Of a stretch of 45,257 bases of DNA, positions 24,091 to 32,729 are shown piece after piece. Source of the stretch: Clostridia bacterium (GTDB lineage: Bacteria > Bacillota > Clostridia > Oscillospirales > Acutalibacteraceae); NCBI GenBank assembly GCA_017474045.1, contig JAFUHX010000060.1, positions 1 through 45,257 of the forward strand, read 5' to 3'. The notes below the pieces were generated by a model, which was given only the letters and a program-made list of their open reading frames with translations, made no database searches and had not been told where the DNA came from. Numbering within the stretch: position 1 is the first letter of the stretch; every line of letters starts with the position of its first letter. Made by a program: the position numbers and the translations under genes.

Positions 24091-25104
24091 TTAATATGAA
24101 AATTTATATGTGCTGTAAAAATCGCCGTGCATTTTAAGTGAGCCGGGAATAAATGTCATCTTTCCGCTGCCCGAACCTTCGGGAACATCATAGGAATGAG
24201 TCATCTGAGTGAGCCTTCCGTTTTTGTCAATTGTTGCTTCAATAACACCCTTATCATAAACAACCGTCATTTCAGTAACGGCAATGCTTGAAGAAAGGCC
24301 GATTGTTGAAATGTCAATGATATTCATTGCGGTTGAATAAGCCGGAGCAGGAGCAGTAAGGGTCTGAGTCTGCTTTCCGAAGGTGAGTCTGACTGTATAA
24401 GAGCCATTTGAGCCCTCTGTTGCTTTGGCTGAAGTAACAAGGGATTCATCAAGGGAAACAGCGGCGTCAACAGGCGGAATTACCTGATTGGGAGTTTTTC
24501 CCGTTGCTGAATCAAGGGAGCCTGAGAAATTATAGGTATTAACTTCCTCACCGGAGTTGTTCTGAATATATTTGTCAACCATGTCTTTAGCCATGTCGAG
24601 TGAGGTTCCCGAACCCATCTGAATGTTGTCTAGCAAAATTCCCAGCTTGATTGATTTTGTAACGGTAAAGGTGGGAGTGTTTTTTGCTTTGTTAGCGGCT
24701 GAAACATAAGCGGCGATTATTTCTTTTTTTGATTTCGGAACATTTGATTTTTTTGTTGTTGTTTTAGCTTCCTCAGCTTTTCTTGAGGCTTCCTTTGAAG
24801 CTTCAATAGACTCTTCTTCAGCAATTTGCCATGCAGGCTTGCCAACAACAACCTCGGTTGTAACGTTATTTCCGTCCATTGAAAGAAGGGGAGCTGTCGG
24901 TTCTTCAATCTGAGGGGCTGTTGTTGTGTTGAACTGAAAAGCCGGTGTTGTTCCGGTTTCAATAACAAAGTTGAAGGTTGCAGCTGTTGTGTTTTTTGCG
25001 TCCTGCGCTTTTTTTACTTTAACGGCTGTAACTGTGCTCAAACAGAAAACCCAAAGACCAACAACAAAAATAATAATCATTTGAATGAGTTTTTTCTGAT
25101 TCAT
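24091..25104 (-). CDS. Membrane-anchored extracellular protein with the shared C-terminal domain
   Basis: The protein has 337 residues. One N-terminal transmembrane segment (about 8-28) is followed by a Thr/Glu/Ala/Lys-rich linker (30-125). Then comes a domain of about 205 residues starting I-I-A-A-Y-V-S-A-A-N-K-A-K. Its core strands include V-I-E-A-T-I-D-K-N-G-R-L-T-Q-M-T, and it ends D-F-Y-S-T-Y-K-F-S-Y. This domain recurs at the C-termini of 9860-11164, 25208-27415 and 27476-29680. Here it has no FN3 repeats, so it is the simplest member. The ATG is 23-24 nt from the nearest Shine-Dalgarno, with a perfect palindrome between them. Function unknown. Confidence 0.75.
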   Translation of the reverse strand: MNQKKLIQMIIIFVVGLWVFCLSTVTAVKVKKAQDAKNTTAATFNFVIETGTTPAFQFNTTTAPQIEEPTAPLLSMDGNNVTTEVVVGKPAWQIAEEESIEASKEASRKAEEAKTTTKKSNVPKSKKEIIAAYVSAANKAKNTPTFTVTKSIKLGILLDNIQMGSGTSLDMAKDMVDKYIQNNSGEEVNTYNFSGSLDSATGKTPNQVIPPVDAAVSLDESLVTSAKATEGSNGSYTVRLTFGKQTQTLTAPAPAYSTAMNIIDISTIGLSSSIAVTEMTVVYDKGVIEATIDKNGRLTQMTHSYDVPEGSGSGKMTFIPGSLKMHGDFYSTYKFSY

Positions 25105-25152
25105 AAAAAGCTTTGCAGATTAATCTGCACCTTTCTTGAGTTAAGTTAAAAC

Positions 25153-25185
25153 GGAGCTGTAAAAAACTCAGTTTTTTACAGCTCC
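25153..25185. terminator. Family A hairpin between the 25208 and 24091 genes
   Basis: GGAGCTGTAAAAAACT pairs perfectly with its complement (25170-25185) around one base. It lies 23 bp beyond the leftward gene ending at 25208. It is nearly identical to the hairpin at 14609-14639. Confidence 0.75.
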
Positions 25186-25207
25186 TTGTTTTTAGTGAAA
25201 ATACCCT

Positions 25208-27415
25208 TTATTCACTTATTGCTTCTCTTGAGAATTTATAAGATGTGGTGTAAGAGCCTGTGGTGTTGATTCCAAGCTGGAAGCCCTTGCCGTCTGAAGT
25301 TCCGGTAAGACCTGCATAAAGGGTGAAGGGTGAATAGATATAAAGGTCATCAAGAGTTCCGTCTGCGTTAACGGTTGCTTCAATTGTTGATTCACCCATA
25401 ACCATTTTCATTGTGGTTTCGCTGTCGGTTGAAATGGTTGTGTTACCCTGAGTGAGACCGTCGTGAACGGGAGTTCCGCCGCCTGTGTTGCTGATTGTTT
25501 CCTGAACAACATTAAACAAAACAGTGCAGCTTCCGTCTTCGTTAACAGTATAGGTTATATTAGAAACCTTCTTGTCGATGTTTTCAATTTCTTCAGCTTT
25601 ATAAAGATATGCCTCAGCGTTTGTGGGAGCGATATGCTGGTTGAGAGTTGTGAGGGTGTTATAGCCCGTTTCGGGGTTAACTTCCCAGCATTGACCGTAT
25701 TCAAAGGTCTTTTTTGAATCAATTGTTTCAGACATTTCTGTTGAAATATCGCTTGTGTCAATATCTTCTCCGCCAACAGAAGCAAGGAACTTCATAAGGC
25801 TTTCAATGTCATCGAATTCATGGTCAATAAGACCCCATTTAAGAGCAATGTTGTCAATGTTTGTGTAGATTTTGTTGTTGTAGTCAACTGTAACCTTGGT
25901 TTGCTCTTTCTTTGAAGCGTTAATTGCGTTAACAGCCATAAGAATATAGTCTGTTTTTGCCTGCTTGCTGAGACCTGCAACAACTGCGTCGCTCTTAGCG
26001 CCGTATGCCTTGCTGCCGTTTTCGCTGTGATAAGCGGCAACAGCAAATTTATAGTCTTTGTTAAGGCTGAGATTTGAAACGGTTACTTCTGTGTCAGCAA
26101 GGGTCTTATAGGTTTTCCATGAAGAAGCAGTTGATTCTGCATAGTAAACGGTGTAACCTGCGGCTGCGGGAGTTTCTTTCCATGAAAGAGTTACTCTTTG
26201 TGAGCTTGCTTTTGCAGCGGTAACAACGCTTGTTACCTTGAGACCTTCAACCTGAGCGCAGAGAGTGGTAACATCTTTTGAAGCGTAAGAAGAAACATAG
26301 CTTCCTTTATATGCAGAAACTCTGAACTTATAGGTTGTTCCTGCTGAAAGCTCTTTAACGGTGAGGGAGGTTTCAGCTGTTTCGGCAATCTGAGTCCATG
26401 CTCCGTCAATATATTGCTCAACGCGGTAGCCTTCGCCGTTTGAAGAAGCGGTCCATGAAAGCTTCAAAGATTCGGCTTTGATTGAGCTTGCCTTGAAGCT
26501 TGTGGGAGCATAAACCTGAGGTGTTACTGAAAGAGTTGAAGAAGCGGCTGATTTATAGCTGCCCTTATAAGCAAGAACTCTGAATTTATAGGTTTTGTTG
26601 GGAGTGAGCTTTGAAACTGTTAAAGAAACAGTTTTGTTTGACTTGATGGTTTTAATGGTTGACCACTTTTTGCTCTTATATTGCTGAACATAATAGCCTG
26701 AAGCGGTTGAAACCTTTGACCATGAAAGCTTTGCGCTTGTAACATCAACTGTTGCTTTGAGATTTGTTACTGCGGGAACTGCGGGCTTAACTGTAACAGA
26801 GCTTGAAGCTGTTCCGGCATATTTCTTTTTGCTGACTGTTCTGTAAGCTACAACGCGGAATTTATAGGAAGAGCCAAGCTTGAGACCTGTTAAGCTATAT
26901 GAATTTTTGGTAACGGTCTTGATGGTCTTCCACTTTTTGCTCTTATATTGCTGAACGTAGTAGCCTGAAGCGCCTGAAACCTTTGACCAGCTTAATTTTG
27001 CGCTTGTTGTGTTAACTGATGAAACCTTGAGGCCGGTAACTTTGGCAACTGAGGGTTTAACAGAAACTGTTGAGCTGTAGCTTCCGAAACTGTTTTTTCT
27101 TCCCAAAAAATTTGTTTTATAGGCGCGAACGCGGTATTTATAGGTTGTTCCTGTTTTAAGACCGGTGATTTTGAGTGAGTTTGTTTTAACTGTTGCGTTA
27201 ACAGAAACCCACTTTTTGCCTGAAAGTCTTTCAACTTCATAGCCCTTTGCGCCTGAAACCTTAGCCCAGGTGAGTGTTACGCTGCTGTATGTAACATCTT
27301 TTGCTTTCAAAGACTTAACTTTGCCGAGGCTTGCTGCAAAAGCAGGAACAGCACCGGAGCAAATAAGACCGAGAGCGAAAATTAATGTTACGAGAATTTT
27401 TGAAATTCTTTTCAT
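25208..27415 (-). CDS. Secreted five-FN3 protein with the shared C-terminal domain
   Basis: The protein has 735 residues from the ATG at 27415, 8 nt after AGGAGG; upstream in-frame starts lack a site. A signal peptide ends A-V-P-A-F-A-A-S. Five FN3 domains fill about 30-495, with cores such as W-S-K-V-S-G-A-S-G-Y. Domains 2 and 3 share Y-Y-V-Q-Q-Y-K-S-K-K-W almost exactly, a recent duplication. Residues about 500-735 form the shared domain, including S-T-I-E-A-T-V-N-A-D-G-T-L and ending S-Y-T-T-S-Y-K-F-S. There is no wall anchor. It lies 60 bp behind the LRR/Ig/FN3 gene and is probably co-transcribed with it. Adhesive or scaffold function is inferred. Confidence 0.8.
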   Translation of the reverse strand: MKRISKILVTLIFALGLICSGAVPAFAASLGKVKSLKAKDVTYSSVTLTWAKVSGAKGYEVERLSGKKWVSVNATVKTNSLKITGLKTGTTYKYRVRAYKTNFLGRKNSFGSYSSTVSVKPSVAKVTGLKVSSVNTTSAKLSWSKVSGASGYYVQQYKSKKWKTIKTVTKNSYSLTGLKLGSSYKFRVVAYRTVSKKKYAGTASSSVTVKPAVPAVTNLKATVDVTSAKLSWSKVSTASGYYVQQYKSKKWSTIKTIKSNKTVSLTVSKLTPNKTYKFRVLAYKGSYKSAASSTLSVTPQVYAPTSFKASSIKAESLKLSWTASSNGEGYRVEQYIDGAWTQIAETAETSLTVKELSAGTTYKFRVSAYKGSYVSSYASKDVTTLCAQVEGLKVTSVVTAAKASSQRVTLSWKETPAAAGYTVYYAESTASSWKTYKTLADTEVTVSNLSLNKDYKFAVAAYHSENGSKAYGAKSDAVVAGLSKQAKTDYILMAVNAINASKKEQTKVTVDYNNKIYTNIDNIALKWGLIDHEFDDIESLMKFLASVGGEDIDTSDISTEMSETIDSKKTFEYGQCWEVNPETGYNTLTTLNQHIAPTNAEAYLYKAEEIENIDKKVSNITYTVNEDGSCTVLFNVVQETISNTGGGTPVHDGLTQGNTTISTDSETTMKMVMGESTIEATVNADGTLDDLYIYSPFTLYAGLTGTSDGKGFQLGINTTGSYTTSYKFSREAISE

Positions 27416-27475
27416 AAATCGTTCCTCCTGAAATAAAAATTTATAAATCATTATCGGTTTTGGTGCCGACAAGTT

Positions 27476-29680
27476 TTACCATGCAAAAACATAGAGATAT
27501 GAATAGCTTCCCGAGAAAACAACATCTTCGCCGTCAACGGTTATAATGGCATTGAAATCAACTGAAACTTCAAGAAGATCAAGAAGACCGTTGTTGACCT
27601 TGGTTAAATCGAGAACCTTGGTGGTGTAAGAAACACCCTGAAGTGAATAGCCGCCGTTTTCACAAATTGAAACAAAATCAACCGACGGAGTGAAGTGGCA
27701 GGCTGTTTTGTCTTTCATTTCAAAGCTGAGGTCAAAGCCTGAGCCGTTGAGAGAGTAGTCTGCACTTTCCGCAACAATGTTTTCCGAAGAGAATGCGAGG
27801 CTTTTCTTTTCCGGTGAAATAACTTCTGCGAGGCTGAGTCCATTCTGGTTAACACCGTCAGAGAAGGTGTAATATTTTTTGCCGGTTGCCAGAGAGGCTT
27901 CAATTTCGTCACAGATTAAAGCGGTTTTTTCTGAGCTGATATTTGCAGTAACCTTAGCTGACTGAGGGGTTACAAAAAGAGAATAACCGTTTTTAACAAG
28001 TGAGGTTTTTTCAAGGGCAGTTGAAAAATAGTTAACTGCTTCTGTGTTGTTTGTGGGAAGAGCCTTGGTTTTAACGGTGTAGTCAGAAGAATAATCGCTG
28101 AAGAAGGTTTTTGAAAAATGCACGCCGACAGCTCTTATTCTGAAGGTGTAGGAAGCTCCGTTTTCAAGGTCATCAAAAAGATAAGATGTTGCGCTTCCTG
28201 ATGAAATCTTAACGGTTTTAAAGTCTGAACCGGTTTTGCAATAGGCTATTTCATAGCCGTGAGCACCGTTAAGCTTGTTCCATGAAAGAAGAATACTCTT
28301 TGCCGTAATGTCATCATCGGTGGTTTTCAGACCGGTGGGAACAGAAGGCTTGGTTGCGGTGTAGTTAGGTTCGCTGTGGGTGGGGCAAAGATATTTTTTG
28401 CCCGAATATTTCAGAAACGCCTTAACAACAAAGCGATATTGAGTATTGGGGGAAAGGTCTGAAACGGTGTAGCTCAATCCGGTGGTGCTTCCGACAAAAG
28501 AAAGAGCCTTTGAAGAGTCGTTATAGCGATAAATCTCATAGCCTGAAGCGTTAGAAGCCTTAGCCCATGAAATCGAAACGCTGTCAGTAGTGCTTGAAAC
28601 AAATTTCGGTGTTGAAACAACGCCGGGTTTGAGAACGCTGAAACTGAAGGTCTTTGATGTGGGGCTATAGATGTTTTCTTTTCCCACTTTAACATAGGCT
28701 TTAATTTTGAACTTCGTTGTGCTTCCCAATTCAAGAGAAGAGAAAGTGAGGGCTGTTTTTGAAGTGTTTGTTCTGGCCCACTTCTTTGTTTTTACGTTGT
28801 ATTTATAAACTGCATATTTTGTTGCGCCCTCAGAAGCGGTCCATGAAAGCTTGAAGGAGGTTGCTTTAACCTTGCTCTGAGTAATTTTTTCAATCATTGC
28901 CGGTGTAACGGTAACGGTTGTTTTAACTGTCTTCTTTGTTCCGTCTGTGGCGGTGGCTGAAATTACGCAGGTTCCGCATTTTTTCGGTGTTATAACACCT
29001 TTTGAAGAAACCGTTGCAATTTTTGAATCAGAGGTTTTAAATTTCAGCTTGCTGTTATAAACCACCGACGGCTTAACAGTTACGCTCATTTTAGCCTTTG
29101 AACCTAAAGCCACACTTAAAGTTTTGGCTGTTTTTAAAGAGGTAATTTCCATGTAGCCATATTTCAGGTCGCTCTGAGACTTAACAAAGGTTTCAGCCTT
29201 GCTTCCTTTATAGACATAAACGGTAACATTTTTGCATCCTCTGAAAACATTATCGCCGAAGGATTTTGCGTTTTCTTTAATAACAACGGTTTTAAGGTTG
29301 GTGCAATACCAGAAAACAGCATCTTTCAATGTAGTAAGCTGTTCGGGGAGAACAACCTTTTTTAAAGAAGTACATTCATTAAAAGCGGCTTCACCGATTT
29401 TTTTAACTGTGTCGGGAATGGTAACGCTTTTCATGCTTTTCTTTTGCCAGAAGGCGTAGTCGGCAATGGCAGTAACCTTCTTTTTGTTAATTTTGGTCGG
29501 AATTTTAACACTTGAGTCGTTGCCTGTGTATTCAAGAAGGGTAGCAGACGATTTTCCAACGCTGAAAACAAAATCGCCCGATGTAACCTTTTCGGCGGCA
29601 GAAGCGCTCAGACTGAAAAGGCATAGAAAACTACACAGAACAAAAATAATTCCGAGAACTCTCAAATTAGTCTTTTTCAT
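27476..29680 (-). CDS. Secreted LRR-BIG2-FN3 protein with the shared C-terminal domain
   Basis: The protein has 734 residues from the ATG at 29680, 8 nt after GGAGG. A signal peptide (1-29, ending A-S-A-A-E) is followed by BspA-type LRRs (about 35-170: V-T-I-P-D-T-V-K-K-I-G-E-A-A-F). Next is a BIG2-like bacterial Ig domain (about 180-260: S-K-I-A-T-V-S-S-K-G-V-I-T-P). Three FN3 domains follow (about 262-545). The final 185 residues are a divergent copy of the shared domain, ending S-Y-S-Y-L-Y-V-F-A-W. The order LRR, Ig, FN3 suggests an extended surface protein. It has its own promoter at 29712-29740 and heads a pair with the five-FN3 gene. Confidence 0.8.
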   Translation of the reverse strand: MKKTNLRVLGIIFVLCSFLCLFSLSASAAEKVTSGDFVFSVGKSSATLLEYTGNDSSVKIPTKINKKKVTAIADYAFWQKKSMKSVTIPDTVKKIGEAAFNECTSLKKVVLPEQLTTLKDAVFWYCTNLKTVVIKENAKSFGDNVFRGCKNVTVYVYKGSKAETFVKSQSDLKYGYMEITSLKTAKTLSVALGSKAKMSVTVKPSVVYNSKLKFKTSDSKIATVSSKGVITPKKCGTCVISATATDGTKKTVKTTVTVTPAMIEKITQSKVKATSFKLSWTASEGATKYAVYKYNVKTKKWARTNTSKTALTFSSLELGSTTKFKIKAYVKVGKENIYSPTSKTFSFSVLKPGVVSTPKFVSSTTDSVSISWAKASNASGYEIYRYNDSSKALSFVGSTTGLSYTVSDLSPNTQYRFVVKAFLKYSGKKYLCPTHSEPNYTATKPSVPTGLKTTDDDITAKSILLSWNKLNGAHGYEIAYCKTGSDFKTVKISSGSATSYLFDDLENGASYTFRIRAVGVHFSKTFFSDYSSDYTVKTKALPTNNTEAVNYFSTALEKTSLVKNGYSLFVTPQSAKVTANISSEKTALICDEIEASLATGKKYYTFSDGVNQNGLSLAEVISPEKKSLAFSSENIVAESADYSLNGSGFDLSFEMKDKTACHFTPSVDFVSICENGGYSLQGVSYTTKVLDLTKVNNGLLDLLEVSVDFNAIITVDGEDVVFSGSYSYLYVFAW

Positions 29681-29711
29681 ACGACAGTCCTCCAATATAT
29701 AGTTCGGTAAC

Positions 29712-29740
29712 ATAATAACACTTTTCAACAGAAAAAACAA
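29712..29740 (-). promoter_or_regulatory. Promoter of the two surface-protein genes (27476, 25208)
   Basis: Leftward TTGTTT (29735-29740), a 17-bp spacer and TATTAT (29712-29717), about 32 bp before the start codon. Confidence 0.55.
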
Positions 29741-29844
29741 GGTTATTCGGCGAATTTCAAGAAAAACGAAGAGATTAATTTTTTTGCAAAATTGTTGTAA
29801 TAATTCAAAGAGTCGTTTATTTTCTGCTTTATAAAAAAGAAAAA

Positions 29845-29866
29845 GAGACGAGTGTTACCTCATCTC
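29845..29866 (-). terminator. rpsT terminator
   Basis: Leftward GAGATGAG pairs with CTCGTCTC (one T-G wobble) over a 6-nt loop, followed by TTTTTCTTTTTT. It lies 22 bp past the rpsT stop. Confidence 0.85.
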
Positions 29867-29887
29867 AAAAAGCTTTTTGAAATTGAA

Positions 29888-30145
29888 TTATTTTGAAGCG
29901 AGCTTAAGAGTAAGAGCTGACTTCTTTCTTGCGGCATTGTTCTTATGAAGAAGACCCTTTGCTGCAGCTTGGTCAATCTTCTTAATTGCAGCCTTAACAG
30001 CAGCTTCTTTGTCGTCAGCGTTGTTTTCGATAGCGGCGTTAGCCTTTTTGATTGCTGTTTTGAGGGCAGAGTTTGCTGACTTATTACGAGCCTGCTTTGT
30101 TGCGTTAACAAGAACACGCTTCTTAGCTGATTTAATGTTTGCCAT
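29888..30145 (-). CDS. rpsT: 30S ribosomal protein S20
   Basis: The protein has 85 residues, the normal size. It starts MANIKSAKKRVLVN and is rich in Ala and Lys, with the conserved K-G-L-L-H-K-N-N-A-A-R-K-K-S near the C-terminus. S20 binds 16S rRNA early in 30S assembly. AAGGAGG precedes the ATG. It is divergent from gpr; rpsT next to gpr and spoIIP is a widely conserved Firmicutes arrangement. Confidence 0.97.
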   Translation of the reverse strand: MANIKSAKKRVLVNATKQARNKSANSALKTAIKKANAAIENNADDKEAAVKAAIKKIDQAAAKGLLHKNNAARKKSALTLKLASK

Positions 30146-30179
30146 GAGAATTACACCTCCTTAAAGTTTTCGTCGATAT

Positions 30180-30208
30180 ATAATATCACCTTTCAAAAAA
30201 AATTGCAA
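30180..30208 (-). promoter_or_regulatory. rpsT promoter
   Basis: Leftward TTGCAA (30203-30208), a 17-bp spacer that begins with eight T, and TATTAT (30180-30185). Confidence 0.7.
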
Positions 30209-30289
30209 GTAATTTTTTTAACTTTAAACATACTTTTTATAATTTTGCCAACAATATTGATATATTAAATCGATGTTTTGGGGGAAAAG

Positions 30290-31177
30290 ATGAATTTCAG
30301 AACAGATTTGGCGCTTGAAAAGAAGGAATTTCTGAAGGAAACTTCGGCTGAGGGAATAACCAGCGAAGAAAAAGAAGAAGAAGGAATTAAAATTTCAACA
30401 ATTGAAATTTTAAATGAAAAAGGCGAAAAACTTCTTGAAAAGAAAAAGGGAAAATATATAACTATTGATGCGGGCAGTCTTTTAAGCTATCCTGAAAATG
30501 CAGAAAAAATAATTTCCGTTCTTTCAAAAGAAATTTCAAAGCTTCTTCCAAAAGAGGGAAGTGTTCTTGTTGTGGGTCTGGGGAATGAGAGCATTACTCC
30601 TGACGCGTTGGGACCTGAATGTGTTTCGCTTGTTCTTGCAACAAGACATATTAAAGGAGAGCTGGCTGAAAAAACAGGGCTTTCATCTCTTCGTTCCGTG
30701 GGAGCCATTGCACCGGGGGTCCTTGGAAAAACAGGAATTGAAACGGTCGAAATAATTTCTGCTCTTTCAAAAGAACTAAGACCTGCCGCGATTATTACTG
30801 TGGATGCCTTGGCTTCAAGAAGGCTTTCAAGGCTTGGAACCACAGTTCAGCTAACAGACAGCGGAATATCTCCCGGCTCGGGGGTAGGCAATTCCCGTCC
30901 TGCCATTGACAGAGATACTTTGGGCGTTCCCGTTATAGCAATCGGAATTCCCACAGTTGTTGATGCGGGAACAATGGCTTTTGATATTGCAGAAAAATAT
31001 CTTGGAGAAGCTGCTTTGAAGCCTGAGGATTTTCAAAACGGCGAAAATCTCATGATGGTAACACCGAAGGAAATTGATCTTGTTATTGAAAGGGCAGCAA
31101 TGATAGTTGCAATGAGCATAAACTGTTGTTTGCAACCGACTCTGACTCTTGAAGAAATTTTAAAAATTGTTTGCTGA
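30290..31177 (+). CDS. gpr: GPR germination endopeptidase
   Basis: The protein has 295 residues from the ATG at 30290 (GGGGG upstream). The start MNFRTDLALE matches the family, where an N-terminal propeptide is removed during activation. Conserved blocks include V-V-G-L-G-N-E-S-I-T-P-D-A-L-G-P (about 95-110), V-G-A-I-A-P-G-V-L-G-K-T-G, and D-S-G-I-S-P-G-S-G-V-G-N-S-R. GPR degrades small acid-soluble spore proteins at germination and is made in the forespore under SigG in Bacillus. No convincing SigG site was found. It is followed by spoIIP, 63 bp on. Confidence 0.95.
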   Translation: MNFRTDLALEKKEFLKETSAEGITSEEKEEEGIKISTIEILNEKGEKLLEKKKGKYITIDAGSLLSYPENAEKIISVLSKEISKLLPKEGSVLVVGLGNESITPDALGPECVSLVLATRHIKGELAEKTGLSSLRSVGAIAPGVLGKTGIETVEIISALSKELRPAAIITVDALASRRLSRLGTTVQLTDSGISPGSGVGNSRPAIDRDTLGVPVIAIGIPTVVDAGTMAFDIAEKYLGEAALKPEDFQNGENLMMVTPKEIDLVIERAAMIVAMSINCCLQPTLTLEEILKIVC

Positions 31178-31240
31178 GGGCTTGTCATTATCTCTTGAAG
31201 AGCGTCATAAAATATTATGAATACTTTCAGGAGGAAGGCA

Positions 31241-32383
31241 ATGAAAAACAAGGTTTTAAGAATTGCACTTAATATTTTTTCTGTGACGGCGGTTGTAGCT
31301 GTTGTTATTTTGTTTCGTTCATTTTTTTCAGATCTGACGGTTAAAATAATTATGAAAAGCGCAGAATGGTTTCTCCCTTGTGAAGCAGTTTTGAATTATG
31401 AAGCTTCAAAAGAAGAAAAAACCACCGAAAAAGAAGAAGAAACTACCGAAGACATCAAAGAAACAACCATAGCCGAAACAACGGAAAAGGCTGTTTCAGC
31501 TCTTTTGGAAAATTCTTTTTATGAAATACCTGAAGATATTCAGAAATTGATTTCCCGGGCAAAAAAGAATTCTTCAAAGGATAAAAAAGACGGAGCTATT
31601 TTTGAAAAGCAATATAAAAATGAAGGAGTTACTGATAAATTTGGTGTTGTTAAGGTTAAAAACACAAACAAAACAAAAATAAGCGTTGAAAATCTTCTTG
31701 AAAAAAAGGCAGATTTGAGCGTTGACAAAGAAAAGCCGTCTGTTCTGATTTTTCATACCCACACAACAGAAAGCTATCAGATTTTAGACAGAGATTTCTA
31801 TGCTGTCGGTCATCTGACAAGAAGTAACGATTCTTCAAAAAACATGGTCAGAGTGGGAGAAGCCATTGTTGAAGAGCTTGAAAAAGCAGGATTTAATGTT
31901 ATTCACGACAAAACAGTTTATGACACGAAATACAGCGGTGCTTATGAGCGCTCAAGAACTGCTGTAATTGAATATCTGAAAAAATACCCGACTATTCAGG
32001 TGGTGCTGGATATTCACCGCGATGCCATTGAAGAAGCCAACGGAACGAAAATCAAGCCCGTGGCAAAAATCAACGGAAAAAAAGCGGCGCAGGTAATGAT
32101 AATCAGCGGCTGTCAGGAGGAAGGAAACGGAATTGAAGATTTTCCGGACTGGAAGGAAAACCTTGTTTTTGCCCTTCAGCTTCAAAAATCAATGGAAGAA
32201 AATTTTTCTTCTTTAACAAGGCCGCTGTTTTTTTGCCCACGAAGATACAATATGCATCTTACTCATTGTTCGCTTCTTCTTGAAGTGGGCAGCGATTCAA
32301 ACACATTGGAGGAGGCAGTTTTTTCAGGCAGCTGCATAGGAAAATCTCTTGCTTTGCTTATGGAAAAATACACAGAGAAATGA
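31241..32383 (+). CDS. spoIIP: Stage II sporulation protein P (peptidoglycan amidase/endopeptidase)
   Basis: The protein has 380 residues from the ATG at 31241, just after AGGAGG. One transmembrane segment (about 8-27) is followed by a Glu/Thr/Lys-rich linker (55-90), then the amidase domain. That domain has I-F-H172-T-H174-T-T-E177-S, D-I-H-R-D-A and L-L-E-V-G-S, the zinc and catalytic positions of the SpoIIP family. With SpoIID and SpoIIM it degrades septal peptidoglycan and drives forespore engulfment. It lies downstream of gpr as in Bacillus and overlaps the next gene by 4 bp. Confidence 0.95.
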   Translation: MKNKVLRIALNIFSVTAVVAVVILFRSFFSDLTVKIIMKSAEWFLPCEAVLNYEASKEEKTTEKEEETTEDIKETTIAETTEKAVSALLENSFYEIPEDIQKLISRAKKNSSKDKKDGAIFEKQYKNEGVTDKFGVVKVKNTNKTKISVENLLEKKADLSVDKEKPSVLIFHTHTTESYQILDRDFYAVGHLTRSNDSSKNMVRVGEAIVEELEKAGFNVIHDKTVYDTKYSGAYERSRTAVIEYLKKYPTIQVVLDIHRDAIEEANGTKIKPVAKINGKKAAQVMIISGCQEEGNGIEDFPDWKENLVFALQLQKSMEENFSSLTRPLFFCPRRYNMHLTHCSLLLEVGSDSNTLEEAVFSGSCIGKSLALLMEKYTEK

Positions 32384-32667
32384 AAAACGAAATAAAAAGA
32401 GTGTTAAACAAGTTTATTATTGTTTTTATGGCGGTGGCTGTTCTGACCTCAGTAATTGCAGGAAAAATCAGAATTGAAGAGAAGGGTGAAGAAATAATTT
32501 CAGGGGAGAAAACCGAGAGCTTTTTTTATCCTGAAAAAATCGGAAAAATAAAACTTGAAGAAAAAGAAAAAATCCTTATCAGAAAAGCGGCTTCCTTCAC
32601 ACCTATGGCGCCGTTTTATTACGCCGCAGAGGCGCTTTATTCAATAATTTATACTGATTCACAATAA
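32380..32667 (+). CDS. Small membrane protein translationally coupled to spoIIP
   Basis: The protein has 95 residues. Its ATG overlaps the spoIIP stop as ATGA, a sign of translational coupling. A transmembrane segment (about 10-29) is followed by a charged, outside part and an aromatic tail (F-Y-Y-A-A-E-A-L-Y-S-I-I-Y). I do not recognise the family. In many Firmicutes the gene after spoIIP is lepA; that is not the case here. The tight coupling suggests a role alongside SpoIIP in engulfment, by context only. Confidence 0.7.
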   Translation: MKNEIKRVLNKFIIVFMAVAVLTSVIAGKIRIEEKGEEIISGEKTESFFYPEKIGKIKLEEKEKILIRKAASFTPMAPFYYAAEALYSIIYTDSQ

Positions 32668-32686
32668 CATTTAAAACAAAAAAAGC

Positions 32687-32717
32687 CGCCAAGGAGCTCA
32701 TAGAGAGCGCCTTGGCG
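32687..32717. terminator. Terminator between spoIIP operon and GH3 gene (convergent)
   Basis: CGCCAAGG (32687-32694) pairs with CCTTGGCG (32710-32717), extended inside by GCTC/GAGC with a bulge. ACCTTTTAATTTTT follows rightward, and GGCTTTTTTTG leftward. Confidence 0.85.
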
Positions 32718-32729
32718 ACCTTTTAATTT

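Noticed and set aside
30211-30289. SigG promoter for gpr
   Set aside because: A CATACT sequence is present, but no matching -35 at proper spacing could be found.
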